A stretch of 64,000 bases of DNA. Origin: Actinomyces urinae (GTDB lineage: Bacteria > Actinomycetota > Actinomycetes > Actinomycetales > Actinomycetaceae). The notes beneath the pieces are model-generated. The model saw nothing but the letters and a program-made list of their open reading frames with translations. It did no database searches and was not told where the DNA came from. Where the stretch lies: contig NZ_LT632547.1 in assembly GCF_900119695.1 (NCBI RefSeq), positions 1,580,893 to 1,644,892 of the forward strand, read 5' to 3'. Shown here one piece after another: positions 55,112-64,000 of this stretch. The stretch's first letter is position 1, and each line of letters starts with the position of its first letter. The position numbers were made by a program, and so were the translations under genes.

Positions 55112-55999
55112 TTAGTTGTCCTCGTCGAGGATCACGGAACGAGTGAGGTTGCGCGGCGTGTCCGGATTTAGGCCCTTGGCTTCAGCCCTGGCAACTGCAA
55201 CGCGCTGCGCGATGATGAGGTCGGCCATCGGGTCCAGTTCACTTTCGTGGAGTTCAGCCCCGGTTGCAGCGATCTGTGCAGGCATGCCGTGTGGGGCCTT
55301 GCCAAATACCCATACAAGGCGGCCGGGCTCTGCAATTGAGATCGGACCGTGACGGTATTCCATAGCAGGGTAGGCTTCGGTCCAAGACTGGCTTGCTTCA
55401 CGTAGTTTCAGTCCAGCTTCGTTTGCGAGGCCGATAGTCCATCCGGTGCCGAGGAACGAAATCTGCGTGGCTTTAACCCAGGAGTTCGGGATTTCGAACT
55501 CGACTGCTGTTTTGGCGTCCGCGATCGCGGTTTCAACGTCGTCGCCGAGCGTGGCGCGGAAGAAAGCGAGCGCAGAGGTGGCAAAGCGGGTCTGTACAAC
55601 GGATTCCTCGTCGGCGAAGTCTAGTACTACCTCGAAGTCGGCGTACGGGCTAGCCGGCCCCTCCCCAACGGCGGTGATGAGTACTGCGGGGCGGCCTGCG
55701 TCTTGGAGGCGCTTCATGATGTCAATGATTTCCGAGGTGGTGCCCGAGCGCGACAAGCAGACAACGCGGTCGTAGTCACGCTCGATGGGGAACTCGGTTG
55801 CGGTAAAGGAGTCCGAAAGGCCCTTGCCCATGGTTTCTCGCATGCGCGTGTATGCCTGGGCGATGAACCAAGAGGTTCCACAACCGACTACGGCTAGTTT
55901 TGCGCCGTCTTCGATAAGTTCACCTACCTCGTGCGCAAGTGCAACCGCCTTTGCCCAGACTTCTGGTTGGCTGTTGATTTCGGCAATAGTTTTGCTCAT
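55112..55999 (-). CDS. SIS-domain sugar isomerase/deaminase (AgaS-like)
   Basis: 295 residues with tandem SIS domains (V-V-G-C-G-T-S-W, C-L-S-R-S-G-T-T-S-E, F-L-G-T-G-W-T-I-G-L). M-E-Y-R-H-G-P is the conserved isomerase motif shared with GlmS and AgaS. No glutaminase domain, so it would work in the deaminating direction, probably galactosamine 6-phosphate to tagatose 6-phosphate; glucosamine 6-phosphate is possible. The start ATG follows AAGGAGC. First gene of the operon, divergent from the DeoR regulator. Confidence 0.85.
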   Translation of the reverse strand: MSKTIAEINSQPEVWAKAVALAHEVGELIEDGAKLAVVGCGTSWFIAQAYTRMRETMGKGLSDSFTATEFPIERDYDRVVCLSRSGTTSEIIDIMKRLQDAGRPAVLITAVGEGPASPYADFEVVLDFADEESVVQTRFATSALAFFRATLGDDVETAIADAKTAVEFEIPNSWVKATQISFLGTGWTIGLANEAGLKLREASQSWTEAYPAMEYRHGPISIAEPGRLVWVFGKAPHGMPAQIAATGAELHESELDPMADLIIAQRVAVARAEAKGLNPDTPRNLTRSVILDEDN

Positions 56000-56075
56000 T
56001 GAGATTTGCTCCTTCGTGACGATATCCGTATTTGTGACGGAAATTACGCTAAAACCGCAAGTTCATGATTTAATC

Positions 56076-56101
56076 TGATTATAACCACACGATAACAATC
56101 A
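56076..56101. promoter_or_regulatory. Imperfect inverted repeat, candidate DeoR operator
   Basis: TGATTATAA and TAACAATCA (7 of 9 paired) in the 203-bp AT-rich divergent region between the AgaS-like and DeoR genes. GATT/AATC words recur around it, as in DeoR-type operators. Weak evidence. Confidence 0.35.
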
Positions 56102-56202
56102 TCTTCAATCGTTTCGTCAGCTTTTTGTTAGGTGTAACATTTTTTCAGACGATGCGGTTTTACAGCACACTTGTGCCGGGCGAATGCGACGAGGAGGTTA
56201 AC

Positions 56203-56994
56203 ATGAGCCGTCAAGAACGTTTATCTGCGCTTGCGGATATGGTTCTAGCGCGTGGGTCTATCACTGTAGAAGACGCGGTGGAAGAGCTAGGCGTTTCTCC
56301 GGCAACTGTTAGGCGCGACCTCTCGACACTCGCTGAACAGCAGCTCATTTCTCGTACAAGGGGAGGGGCGGAAATTAACGCCTCTGCTGGAGAATTACCT
56401 CAGCGTTACCGGGCGGTAAGAAAGCCTCAAGAGAAGGCGGATATTTCCGCTGAGGTTTTGAAGCATATTCGGCCCGGAGACGTCGTTGGGTTCAACGGTG
56501 GAACGACGACCACGCTCGCTGCTTACGAGCTGGGCGTACTGGTTAGCAGTGATGACGAATTCGCCAATCGCGGAGTAGTTGTGGTCACTAATGCGATCAA
56601 CATAGCCAATGATCTCGTTATTCGTCCGCGGATTCGCGTGGTCGCAACTGGCGGCACGGTTAGGTCGCGTTCTTACGAACTAATTGGTCCGCTTGCAGAT
56701 GTGGTCCTGGAACAGATCAATATCGACACCCTTTTCTTGGGCGTAGACGGTATGGATCTAACTGGCGTCTACGCCAATCACGAGGGTGAGGCAAAGGTAA
56801 ATGCTGCTCTCGTGGCTGCCGCTAGTCGCGTAATAGTCGTGGCGGATTCAACAAAGGTGGGTGAACGCGCGTTCGCACGTATTGCTCCATTGTCGGCTGT
56901 CAGCATGTTGATTACGGATCAAGGCGCTGACGAAGCCGTGTTGAAGACGCTTCGTTTGGAAGGCATTGAAGTTATTCAAGTTGGAAATAAGTGA
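56203..56994 (+). CDS. DeoR-family transcriptional regulator
   Basis: 263 residues. The N-terminal HTH has V-E-E-L-G-V-S-P-A-T-V-R-R-D-L-S-T-L, the exact DeoR signature. The C-terminal sensor domain has D-V-V-G-F-N-G-G-T-T-T, V-V-T-N-A-I-N and D-S-T-K-V-G. ATG 56203 follows GAGGAGG. Placed between the two arms of the glycan locus, it is the likely repressor of both, probably induced by a phosphorylated hexosamine or tagatose phosphate. Confidence 0.92.
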   Translation: MSRQERLSALADMVLARGSITVEDAVEELGVSPATVRRDLSTLAEQQLISRTRGGAEINASAGELPQRYRAVRKPQEKADISAEVLKHIRPGDVVGFNGGTTTTLAAYELGVLVSSDDEFANRGVVVVTNAINIANDLVIRPRIRVVATGGTVRSRSYELIGPLADVVLEQINIDTLFLGVDGMDLTGVYANHEGEAKVNAALVAAASRVIVVADSTKVGERAFARIAPLSAVSMLITDQGADEAVLKTLRLEGIEVIQVGNK

Positions 56995-57022
56995 CAATAA
57001 CGAGCTCCAAAGGAGGAAGCTT

Positions 57023-58351
57023 ATGTCCGATATGAGAAAAATACGCAACGCTAGCCTGCTAGCTGCCGGTTTTGCCCTGGCAGCTGGCTCTCTAGCAGCT
57101 TGCGGTGACTCTGGCAAAGCCCCGGAGGCAAAAGACGGCGGCGAGCCGATCGAGATTCAGTACATTCACCGCCTTCCCGACGATGAAGGCATGACTAAGG
57201 TGGCTGACATTGTAGCTAAGTGGAACGAGGAGCACCCTGACATTCAGGTTACTGCAACCAAGTTCGACGGTGCGGCATCTGATCTGATCCAGAGGATCGA
57301 GACGGACGTTAATGCTAACAATGCTCCTTGCCTCGCTCAGGTTGGCTACGGTGAGATCACCCAGCTGTACGTGAAGGGCATGTTGGAGGACGTGACCTCC
57401 GAAGCTGAGAAGTACGCTTCGAACTTTGCTGACGGTCCGGTGTCGCTAATGAGCGCTGATGGCAAGTCCTTCGGCCTGCCTCAGGATGTTGGCCCCCTCG
57501 TTTACTACTACGACGCGGCTGCATTCGAGGAGCTTGGCCTCGAGGTACCTAAGACTACTGACGAGCTGATCTCAGCGGCTAAGGCTGCTGCTGAGAAGGG
57601 TAAGTACATCCTGTCCTTCCAACCGGATGAGTTCGGCAATATGTTCTCCGCTTTTGGCGCTGCTTCGGGTGATTCCTGGTTTACGATCGAGGATGGTTCC
57701 TGGAAGGTGGACCTGGGTGGTGAAGGCACCAAGAAGGTTGTTGACACCTGGCAGAAGCTTCTCGACGACGGATCTGTCCTGACCACACCGCGTTGGGATG
57801 ACGCTTGGTCCGCAAAGGTTGCTGACGGCACCCTTATTGGCACCATCGGTGCTGCTTGGGAAGGCGCCCTCATTGCTCCGGCCGGCGAAGGCTCTCCGAA
57901 CGCTGGTAAGTGGGCTGTTATTGAGATGCCGGACTGGTTCGGTAACAAAGGCATGACTGGTCCGGACGGTGGCTCTGGCGTTGCAGTTATTAAGGGCTGT
58001 GAACACCCGGCTGAGGCTATGGAGTTCAACAACTGGTTCAACACGCAGGTGGATGACCTTGCTACCCAGGGTCTCGTTCTTGCTGCTACCACCGCTACCC
58101 CGGCTACTCCGGAGAACTATGCGGGCTTCTTCGCCGGTGGAGAGGATCCGATGAAGGTCTTCGCGGCGGCTAACGAGCACATGAGTGACAAGCTCGTCTA
58201 CATCCCGGGCTGGCCGGCGGTTTCCGCAGCCACTGCTGAGCCGGCAGCTGCTGCAGCTAATGGCACGGGCACTGTCCAGCAGGTAATCGATATCACGCAA
58301 AAGACCGCGATCTCGACCCTGAAGGACCTCGGACTGCCGCTAACCGAGTAG
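57023..58351 (+). CDS. ABC sugar importer, substrate-binding lipoprotein
   Basis: 442 residues. Lipoprotein signal with lipobox L-A-A-C27 (C at 27), short disordered linker, then the two-lobed family-1 sugar-binding fold (N-E-E-H-P-D-I-Q-V near the start; E-D-G-S-W and W-A-V-I-E-M-P-D-W later). By context it should bind galacto-N-biose, lacto-N-biose or a related mucin or milk disaccharide, like the GL-BP of bifidobacteria. ATG 57023 follows AAAGGAGG. A GC-rich hairpin follows the gene. Confidence 0.93.
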   Translation: MSDMRKIRNASLLAAGFALAAGSLAACGDSGKAPEAKDGGEPIEIQYIHRLPDDEGMTKVADIVAKWNEEHPDIQVTATKFDGAASDLIQRIETDVNANNAPCLAQVGYGEITQLYVKGMLEDVTSEAEKYASNFADGPVSLMSADGKSFGLPQDVGPLVYYYDAAAFEELGLEVPKTTDELISAAKAAAEKGKYILSFQPDEFGNMFSAFGAASGDSWFTIEDGSWKVDLGGEGTKKVVDTWQKLLDDGSVLTTPRWDDAWSAKVADGTLIGTIGAAWEGALIAPAGEGSPNAGKWAVIEMPDWFGNKGMTGPDGGSGVAVIKGCEHPAEAMEFNNWFNTQVDDLATQGLVLAATTATPATPENYAGFFAGGEDPMKVFAAANEHMSDKLVYIPGWPAVSAATAEPAAAAANGTGTVQQVIDITQKTAISTLKDLGLPLTE

Positions 58352-58373
58352 TCGTTCTACGATACTCATCTCT

Positions 58374-58412
58374 CGCGGCGCCGATAGGTGCACCGCACTT
58401 GTCGGCGCCGCG
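58374..58412 (+). promoter_or_regulatory. Hairpin between binding-protein and permease genes
   Basis: Perfect 11-bp GC-rich arms (58374-58384, 58402-58412) without a T-run. In such operons this position often holds a stem that stabilises the binding-protein mRNA and lowers permease expression. Confidence 0.6.
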
Positions 58413-58486
58413 ACTATTCCCTTTCAAGGCACCCTGCTTCGGGGTACCCTGCAGTTTTCTTGAACCTTCTGACCTAGGGGCAATTG

Positions 58487-59449
58487 ATGGTTTCCTCAAC
58501 ATTCGGGGCGACAAAGCATACAAATCCAAAGGAACATAAGCGCAGTCAGCGTGAGCGTGAAGAGGCGCGCACCGGCTGGATATTCATGTCTCCTTTTCTG
58601 ATCCTCTTCGGTCTAGTTTTCGTTTTCCCTATTCTCTACGCGATCTACGCATCTCTAACAACACAACGGGTGACTGGCTCGGGAGCGTTCGGCGGCGGTG
58701 AGCGCGAAACCGTTTTTGCTGGCTTTTCGAACTACGCGTTCGTACTCACTTCAACTGACTTCTGGAATGGCATCGGCCGGGTGATTCTCTACACCATTTT
58801 GCAGGTTCCGTTCATGATTGGCTTCGCGCTTCTTCTTGCGCTATTGGTTGATTCCTTCATCCTCAAACATATTTCGGGTTTCCGTCTCAGCTACTTTTTG
58901 CCTTACGCAATCCCTGGCGTCGCGGCTGCGATCATTTGGGTTTATCTCTACAACCCCACGCTTTCCCCACTGGTGAAATTCCTGCACAGTCTCGGCGTTC
59001 CTGTGGACTTCTTCGCCGATGGTTGGAACATTTTGTCGATGGCGAACATTACGACGTGGACATTCACGGGCTACAACATGCTGATCTTCCTCGCGGCCTT
59101 GCAAGCGATCCCGCATGACTTGTATGAGGCTGCAAGACTCGACGGTGCAAGTGGTTTCCAGATCGCTACGAAGATCAAGATTCCAAATGTTCGCGGCGCT
59201 GCGCTGTTGGCCATGCTTCTTTCGATCGTTGGAACGATCCAGCTGTTCAACGAGCCGCAGATTATGCAGACTGCCGATCCTGGTATTAGCAACGCGTTTA
59301 CGCCGATGATGATGGCATTGAATACTATGAAGGGCAGTTTGAGCCCCCAAGGTCCGGGTCCTGCATCCGCGATTTCGATTGTTATGGCTCTGATTGCTGG
59401 TGTTCTAGCAGTGGGCTACTTCTTGGCTGAAAGGAAGTTGAACAAATGA
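58487..59449 (+). CDS. ABC sugar permease (MalF/LacF type)
   Basis: About 321 residues, six membrane segments. The EAA loop E-A-A-R-L-D-G-A-S-G-F-Q lies in the second half. The N-terminal cytosolic part is highly charged (K-E-H-K-R-S-Q-R-E-R). ATG 58487 (a TTG at 58484 precedes it) follows GGGG. It overlaps the second permease by 4 nt. No ATPase gene is in the window, so a shared MsiK-like ATPase elsewhere probably drives it. Confidence 0.92.
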   Translation: MVSSTFGATKHTNPKEHKRSQREREEARTGWIFMSPFLILFGLVFVFPILYAIYASLTTQRVTGSGAFGGGERETVFAGFSNYAFVLTSTDFWNGIGRVILYTILQVPFMIGFALLLALLVDSFILKHISGFRLSYFLPYAIPGVAAAIIWVYLYNPTLSPLVKFLHSLGVPVDFFADGWNILSMANITTWTFTGYNMLIFLAALQAIPHDLYEAARLDGASGFQIATKIKIPNVRGAALLAMLLSIVGTIQLFNEPQIMQTADPGISNAFTPMMMALNTMKGSLSPQGPGPASAISIVMALIAGVLAVGYFLAERKLNK

Positions 59450-60384
59450 GCACGGCAGTAGCAACTAAAGCTAAGAACGCCACTAAACCCAAGCGCAGGA
59501 AAGAACCGAAGTACGAGCCGCCTAAGTCGATGCACGCATCGACCGGGGTAAGAATCCTTACCATCGCTATTTTGGTACTTTCGTTCATCTACTTCGTTTT
59601 TCCAATCTACTGGATGATTGTCACATCAACGAAGACGCCGGGCCAGATTGTTTCTTCTAATGGCCTGTGGTTCGCGGTTCCCTTCTCGGACCTACCGGAG
59701 ATGATCGCGCGTAACTATGAGAAGCTTATCGGCCTAACCAGGGGATTCTTCTGGCGCTGGGTAGGCAACTCGATCCTTTACTCGACGGTTGCGGCCACGA
59801 TTGGCACGATCGTGTCAGTGATGGCAGGTTACGCAACGTCTAAGTTTGAGTTCCGCGGCAAGAACTTCACGATCGGTGTGGTTATGGCGGCACTGCTGAT
59901 GCCTGCCGCCCTTATGACAATCCCGCAGTATGCTATCTTCCAGTCGGTTGGATTGGATAACACCATGTGGTCGATGATCATCCCGGCGTGTGTTTCCCCG
60001 TTCGGCTTCTTCCTCGGCCGGGTTTACTCCGATAACTCCGTTCCCAAGGAGCTCCTTGAAGCAGCGCGCATCGACGGTGCAAGTGAAGCGCGGATCTTCT
60101 TCACGATTGTTCTGCGCGTACTCGCGCCCGCAATGGTGACAATCTTCCTGTTCATGTTCGTCGCAACGTGGAACAACTTCCTGTTGCCCTTGATGATGAT
60201 CTCATCGGACTCTTTGAAGCCTGTAACGCTTGGCCTCTATGGCATGATCTCTTACGCTCTGTTTAACGAAAATGGCGTGCTGATGATGGCCGCATTCTTT
60301 GGCATCATTCCCGTGATGATCCTGTTCCTCAGCTTGCAGCGCTTCTGGCAGGCCGGCCTTGCCGCTGGTTCGGTGAAGGAGTAG
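59446..60384 (+). CDS. ABC sugar permease (MalG/LacG type)
   Basis: 312 residues, six membrane segments, EAA loop E-A-A-R-I-D-G-A-S-E-A-R. Lysine/Arg-rich N-terminus. Start overlaps the first permease, end lies 11 nt before the GH20 gene. Partner of the upstream permease in the same importer. Confidence 0.93.
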   Translation: MSTAVATKAKNATKPKRRKEPKYEPPKSMHASTGVRILTIAILVLSFIYFVFPIYWMIVTSTKTPGQIVSSNGLWFAVPFSDLPEMIARNYEKLIGLTRGFFWRWVGNSILYSTVAATIGTIVSVMAGYATSKFEFRGKNFTIGVVMAALLMPAALMTIPQYAIFQSVGLDNTMWSMIIPACVSPFGFFLGRVYSDNSVPKELLEAARIDGASEARIFFTIVLRVLAPAMVTIFLFMFVATWNNFLLPLMMISSDSLKPVTLGLYGMISYALFNENGVLMMAAFFGIIPVMILFLSLQRFWQAGLAAGSVKE

Positions 60385-60395
60385 AAGGAAACACT

Positions 60396-62177
60396 ATGTG
60401 GCCAAGTGTCGTCCCTAGCTTCGAGGGCGTGCAGTACGCCAGAGGTCGTTGGCCGGTCGATGGTACGCGTAGCGTGCACCTGGACTCGACTAGGGACGAT
60501 CTGGGCCGTGAAGGTTTCGAACTGATAGTTTCTGCTTCCGAGGCGGTGATTATTGCTGCTTCGCAGGCGGGAGCAGACTACGGCCAGGATGCACTTGAAA
60601 ACCTGGTAAGGGTTGCAAAACTAGCTGAAGAAAACTCGCTAGACTGCGGGCGTGTGATTTCAACACCCTTTTATAGGGAGAGGGGAGTAACGCTTTCGGC
60701 GTCCACGCTTGTTTTTTCGAGGCCGTTCCTGACCGAACTGCTCCGCCTGATGCGTTCGCTGAGGTTGAATCAGCTGTTGCTCGAAGTGAATATTGCCGAA
60801 AAAGGATCGCAGTGGCCATACTGGCGTGCAGAAGAAGTGCGTTGGATAGTTGAACAGGCCCGCATTAACCATATTGAGGTTATTCCGCAGGTGAACGCCC
60901 CCTCACATATGGAGACATATTTGCGTCACGTGCCCGAGATGGCGCTGGTTCGTGATGGCAAGCCAGATCTGGAGCGCTTGGATTTCACCAGGCCACAGGC
61001 ACTCGAGTTTTACATGGCGATGGTGGATAAATATGCGGATGTGTTCACGTCCTCGTTGTGGCACATGGGGGCGGATGAGTTTGAACACGCTGGCGTGACT
61101 TTTGACGATTTCCCTCAGATTCGTGAGCGTGCACAAGAACTATTGGGGGCTGACGCGCAGCCGCAAGACCTATACGTGCATTTCATTAACGAGGTCGCGC
61201 AGCAACTGGCGCAGCGAGGCAAGCGCCTACGCATTTGGAATGACTCTTTGAAACCGACAAAGGTGGCGCTTGCCCAGGACATCGTGGTGGAGTATTGGCA
61301 AGATCGTGGGTACCGAGTTGGCGAGCTCCTCGATGCAGGTTTTGAAGTACTGAATGTTTCTGAGCATTTGTACTGGTCGCGTTCTGAAATGATGTGCATG
61401 GATCCGGAAGAAAAGTACGTTACGCGTACGGTTGATTCTTTCGCGACGGGGGAGCAGGTATACCACTCTAATGTGCTCGGACTACGCGCATCTATCTGGC
61501 CAGATCGGGCGTGGATACAAACCGAGAATGAAGTCATCGAGGAGGTGCGTCCCGGTCTTTCCCTAGTGGCGCAAAATGGCTGGAGCCACACCTACCCATG
61601 GCCGCAGTGGAGTGATGCGTTACAGGTAATCGACCAGGTGGTGGTGCAAGAGCAACCAGAATTGCCTGCATTCTTATCTAACAGAATTTGGGAAATACCC
61701 GCGTTGAGTGGGATCGGTGAGACATGGCGATTTCTGCCAACACCCGACGGGTATTTTCGTCTGCAACGGGTCACGGACTCTAAGCTCTTGTCGCTTCGAT
61801 CCGGTAGGTGCATGCTCGGAGTCATCATGGAAGAGGGCGCCGAGCTTGAACTAAGAGACGATGTGGACCCGAGCGGTGTGGAGGCCGCTGCGGCGACGCG
61901 GCATACTTTCTCTGAAATTCCGCCGGCGCAAGACGGCAAGCCTTGGAATCAGACGATTCGCGAGGTGGAGAGTGAACTGTACGAATACAACTGTCAAAAA
62001 TGGCAGGTGACGGTTGCGGGTGAGCCGTCAGGTACGAACGAGGCCACCAATGAGGCGCGGGTGATTATTCGCGCGGCGCTTAGCCAACTTGAACTTTCAG
62101 AAGATGAATCGGGTGTCCAAGTTCGCGCTCCCGAAGGCAAAACCATTGATCTAAAGCTTGTGAAGGAGTTACCGTGA
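60396..62177 (+). CDS. GH20-family glycoside hydrolase, cytoplasmic
   Basis: 593 residues, no signal peptide, so intracellular. The GH20 catalytic pair is D227-E228 in W-H-M-G-A-D-E-F-E, where E228 is the acid/base and D227 assists the substrate acetamido group. The barrel start (F-S-R-P-F-L-T-E-L-L-R-L-M-R-S-L-R-L-N) fits, but the usual arginine-containing motif is diverged. The C-terminal 150 residues have no recognised domain. It probably removes beta-linked HexNAc from imported oligosaccharides. ATG 60396 is preceded by AAGGAA; the stop overlaps the GH112 start by 4 nt. Confidence 0.88.
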   Translation: MWPSVVPSFEGVQYARGRWPVDGTRSVHLDSTRDDLGREGFELIVSASEAVIIAASQAGADYGQDALENLVRVAKLAEENSLDCGRVISTPFYRERGVTLSASTLVFSRPFLTELLRLMRSLRLNQLLLEVNIAEKGSQWPYWRAEEVRWIVEQARINHIEVIPQVNAPSHMETYLRHVPEMALVRDGKPDLERLDFTRPQALEFYMAMVDKYADVFTSSLWHMGADEFEHAGVTFDDFPQIRERAQELLGADAQPQDLYVHFINEVAQQLAQRGKRLRIWNDSLKPTKVALAQDIVVEYWQDRGYRVGELLDAGFEVLNVSEHLYWSRSEMMCMDPEEKYVTRTVDSFATGEQVYHSNVLGLRASIWPDRAWIQTENEVIEEVRPGLSLVAQNGWSHTYPWPQWSDALQVIDQVVVQEQPELPAFLSNRIWEIPALSGIGETWRFLPTPDGYFRLQRVTDSKLLSLRSGRCMLGVIMEEGAELELRDDVDPSGVEAAAATRHTFSEIPPAQDGKPWNQTIREVESELYEYNCQKWQVTVAGEPSGTNEATNEARVIIRAALSQLELSEDESGVQVRAPEGKTIDLKLVKELP

Positions 62178-64000
62178 AAGGCCGTCTAACTATTCCCACC
62201 GATCTTGATGTTGTGCCAGAAACGCTTGAACTTATCGAACGTTGGGGTGCGGATGCTGTGCGCGACGCGGACGGGACAGAGTTCCCTGCACAGTTGCGAG
62301 ACGTTGATGCGAAGATCTACAAGACTTACTACACCACTCGTAAAGATAACGAGTGGGCAAAAGCGAACCCTGACGAGGTGCAACAGTCATACATCATGAC
62401 TGCTTTTCATACGGCTGGTGAGCAAGAGTTGCGAATCAAGCTGATGAAGGGAATCAGTCCGGAGCTTATGCAGCCGAACACGCGCGATGACATTAAGCGC
62501 TGGTGGGAGGTCGTTGATCGCACCACCGGACAACCGCTTGATCCTGCCGAGTGGTATTACGATGAGGAGTCGGGCGAGGTAGTCATCGCGACGCCTACCG
62601 CATACCACGAGTACACTGTGAGTTTCCTGGCGTACTTGATTTGGGATCCAGTGCACATGTACAACGCGGTGGTGAACGAATGGAAGGATTTCGAACACCA
62701 GATAACGTTCGATGTGCGTCAGCCCAAAACGCACGCTTGGTCGTTGGAGCGCCTACGTAAGTTCATTAAGCAGAACCCACACGTTGACGTGATCCGGTTC
62801 ACCACGTTTTTCCACCAGTTCACGCTGGTTTTTGATGAGCTGAAGCGTGAGAAGTACGTGGATTGGTACGGCTATTCGTCGTCGGTAAGCCCTTATATTT
62901 TGGAGCAATTCGAAGAAGAGGTCGGCTATAAGTTCCGTCCCGAGTTCATCATCGACCAGGGCTACTACAACAACCAGTACCGTATTCCGTCTAAAGAGTT
63001 TCAGGATTTCCAGGCGTTCCAGCGCCGCCAGGTGACGGCATTGGCTCGAGAGATGACAGATATCTGTCACGAGGCCGGCGTTGAGGCAATGATGTTTCTT
63101 GGAGACCATTGGATTGGCATGGAGCCATTCATGCCGGAGTTTCAAAATGCTGGTGTTGACGCGGTTGTGGGCTCGGTTGGCAACGGTTCTACGCTGCGCC
63201 TCATTTCTGATATTGAGGGCTGTAAGTACACGGAAGGTCGCTTCCTGCCGTACTTCTTCCCAGATTCGTTCTACGAGGGCGCGGATCCGGTTATCGAGGC
63301 TAAGGAAAACTGGGTTACCGCGCGCCGCGCGATTTTGCGTAAACCGATTGATCGCATTGGTTATGGCGGATACTTGAAGCTCGCATACCAGTTCCCGAAG
63401 TTCGTAGAGTACGTGGAGTCGGTTGCGAACGAGTTCCGTGAACTGTACGCGAACGTTGCGGGTACCACGCCGTTCACGATCAAGACGGTTGCGGTGCTCA
63501 ACTCTTGGGGCAAGATGCGCGCGTGGGGTAACCACATGGTTCACCATGCGTTATACCAGAAGCAGAACTACTCATACGCAGGCTTGATTGAGGCGCTGTC
63601 GGGCGCTCCATTCGATGTCCGCTTCATTTCGTTTGACGATGTGAAGGCGGATGCGTCAGTGCTCGACGACATTGACGTGATTATTAATGTGGGCGATGCT
63701 GATACAGCTCACACGGGCGGATTCCGCTGGGAGGATCCACAGATTTCAACGACGATCCGCAAGTTCATTATGAATGGCGGCGGTTTTATTGGCGTGGGTG
63801 AGCCTTCAGCACACCAGTATCAGGGACGTTTCTTCCAGCTCGCGGCCGCACTGGGCGTTGAGAAAGAAACTGGCTTCACTCTGAACTACGACAAGTACAA
63901 CTGGAATGAGTGTCGCGATCACTTCATTTTGGAGGACGTCGAGAGTGACGTTGACTTTGGGGAAGGCAAGAAGTCGGTGTTCGCACTGGAGGGCGCCCAG
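62174..64000 (+). CDS. gnpA: 1,3-beta-galactosyl-N-acetylhexosamine phosphorylase (GH112), 3' end beyond window
   Basis: The frame is open from GTG 62174 to the window edge (609 codons; full enzymes have about 720-750). The start G-R-L-T-I-P, the segment I-Y-K-T-Y-Y-T-T-R-K-D-N-E-W and G-D-H-W-I-G-M-E-P match bifidobacterial galacto-N-biose/lacto-N-biose I phosphorylase. D311 in that last motif lies at the place of the known general acid (Asp313 there). It splits Gal-beta-1,3-GalNAc or -GlcNAc with phosphate to galactose 1-phosphate and free HexNAc. GTG overlaps the GH20 stop. Confidence 0.95.
   Translation, partial: MKGRLTIPTDLDVVPETLELIERWGADAVRDADGTEFPAQLRDVDAKIYKTYYTTRKDNEWAKANPDEVQQSYIMTAFHTAGEQELRIKLMKGISPELMQPNTRDDIKRWWEVVDRTTGQPLDPAEWYYDEESGEVVIATPTAYHEYTVSFLAYLIWDPVHMYNAVVNEWKDFEHQITFDVRQPKTHAWSLERLRKFIKQNPHVDVIRFTTFFHQFTLVFDELKREKYVDWYGYSSSVSPYILEQFEEEVGYKFRPEFIIDQGYYNNQYRIPSKEFQDFQAFQRRQVTALAREMTDICHEAGVEAMMFLGDHWIGMEPFMPEFQNAGVDAVVGSVGNGSTLRLISDIEGCKYTEGRFLPYFFPDSFYEGADPVIEAKENWVTARRAILRKPIDRIGYGGYLKLAYQFPKFVEYVESVANEFRELYANVAGTTPFTIKTVAVLNSWGKMRAWGNHMVHHALYQKQNYSYAGLIEALSGAPFDVRFISFDDVKADASVLDDIDVIINVGDADTAHTGGFRWEDPQISTTIRKFIMNGGGFIGVGEPSAHQYQGRFFQLAAALGVEKETGFTLNYDKYNWNECRDHFILEDVESDVDFGEGKKSVFALEGAQ

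Overview
The window comes from a moderately high-GC actinobacterium (Actinomycetota). Actinobacterial signatures include the gene order galU - moeA/glp - rimJ-like - sepX/glpR-like - tRNA-Ala, the DUF2520-panC-panD-lysS block, a cspA-DUF3027 pair, a DtxR repressor with the classical metal ligands, and a mycobacterial-type serC. Anaerobic glpABC, choline-dependent phosphatidylcholine synthase and a galacto-N-biose/lacto-N-biose phosphorylase suggest a facultatively anaerobic, host-associated member of the Actinomycetaceae or a near relative. The family is an inference and the genus cannot be told from sequence alone. I saw no insertion sequences, prophage genes, rRNA or CRISPR arrays.

Layout. 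0-9 kb: end of a PH-domain membrane protein, DUF2520 protein, panC, panD, lysS, a TrkH/TrkA-type K+ uptake pair, and an MFS permease on the minus strand. 9-14 kb: an SDR protein, then a DeoR regulator divergent from an FGGY kinase - 2-hydroxyacid dehydrogenase - class II aldolase operon. 14-21.5 kb: glycerol module (glpC, glpB, glpA, glpK on minus; SorC-type regulator divergent). 21.5-28 kb: NAGS-type acetyltransferase, NYN protein, PspA, TPM-domain protein, a coiled membrane protein, cspA-DUF3027. 28-38.6 kb: purine permease, MFS permease, serC, dtxR, NlpC/P60 hydrolase, universal stress protein, tRNA-Arg, secreted HNH nuclease, monomeric isocitrate dehydrogenase.

38.7-46.6 kb: a 1,506-residue helicase-like protein that appears to have lost its ATPase motifs, with a small overlapping partner gene; mscL; an SAF-domain protein; 5-formyl-THF cyclo-ligase. 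Two intergenic stretches here carry a tandem minisatellite-like repeat: about 59-bp units on an 83-84-bp period, ends resembling GTATTCAGAC / GTCTGAATAC. Each array is followed by a purine-rich tract.

46.6-53.3 kb: galU, moeA/glp, acetyltransferase, sepX/glpR-like gene, tRNA-Ala, phosphatidylcholine synthase and an unrecognised membrane protein. 53.3-64 kb: a coherent mucin or milk-glycan locus. A sugar ABC importer (binding protein and two permeases), GH20 hexosaminidase and GH112 phosphorylase run on plus. AgaS-like SIS isomerase/deaminase, LacC-like kinase and GatY-like aldolase run divergently on minus, with a DeoR regulator between. Together they could import galacto-N-biose or lacto-N-biose, split it by phosphorolysis, and send the amino-sugar part through the tagatose-phosphate route to triose phosphates.
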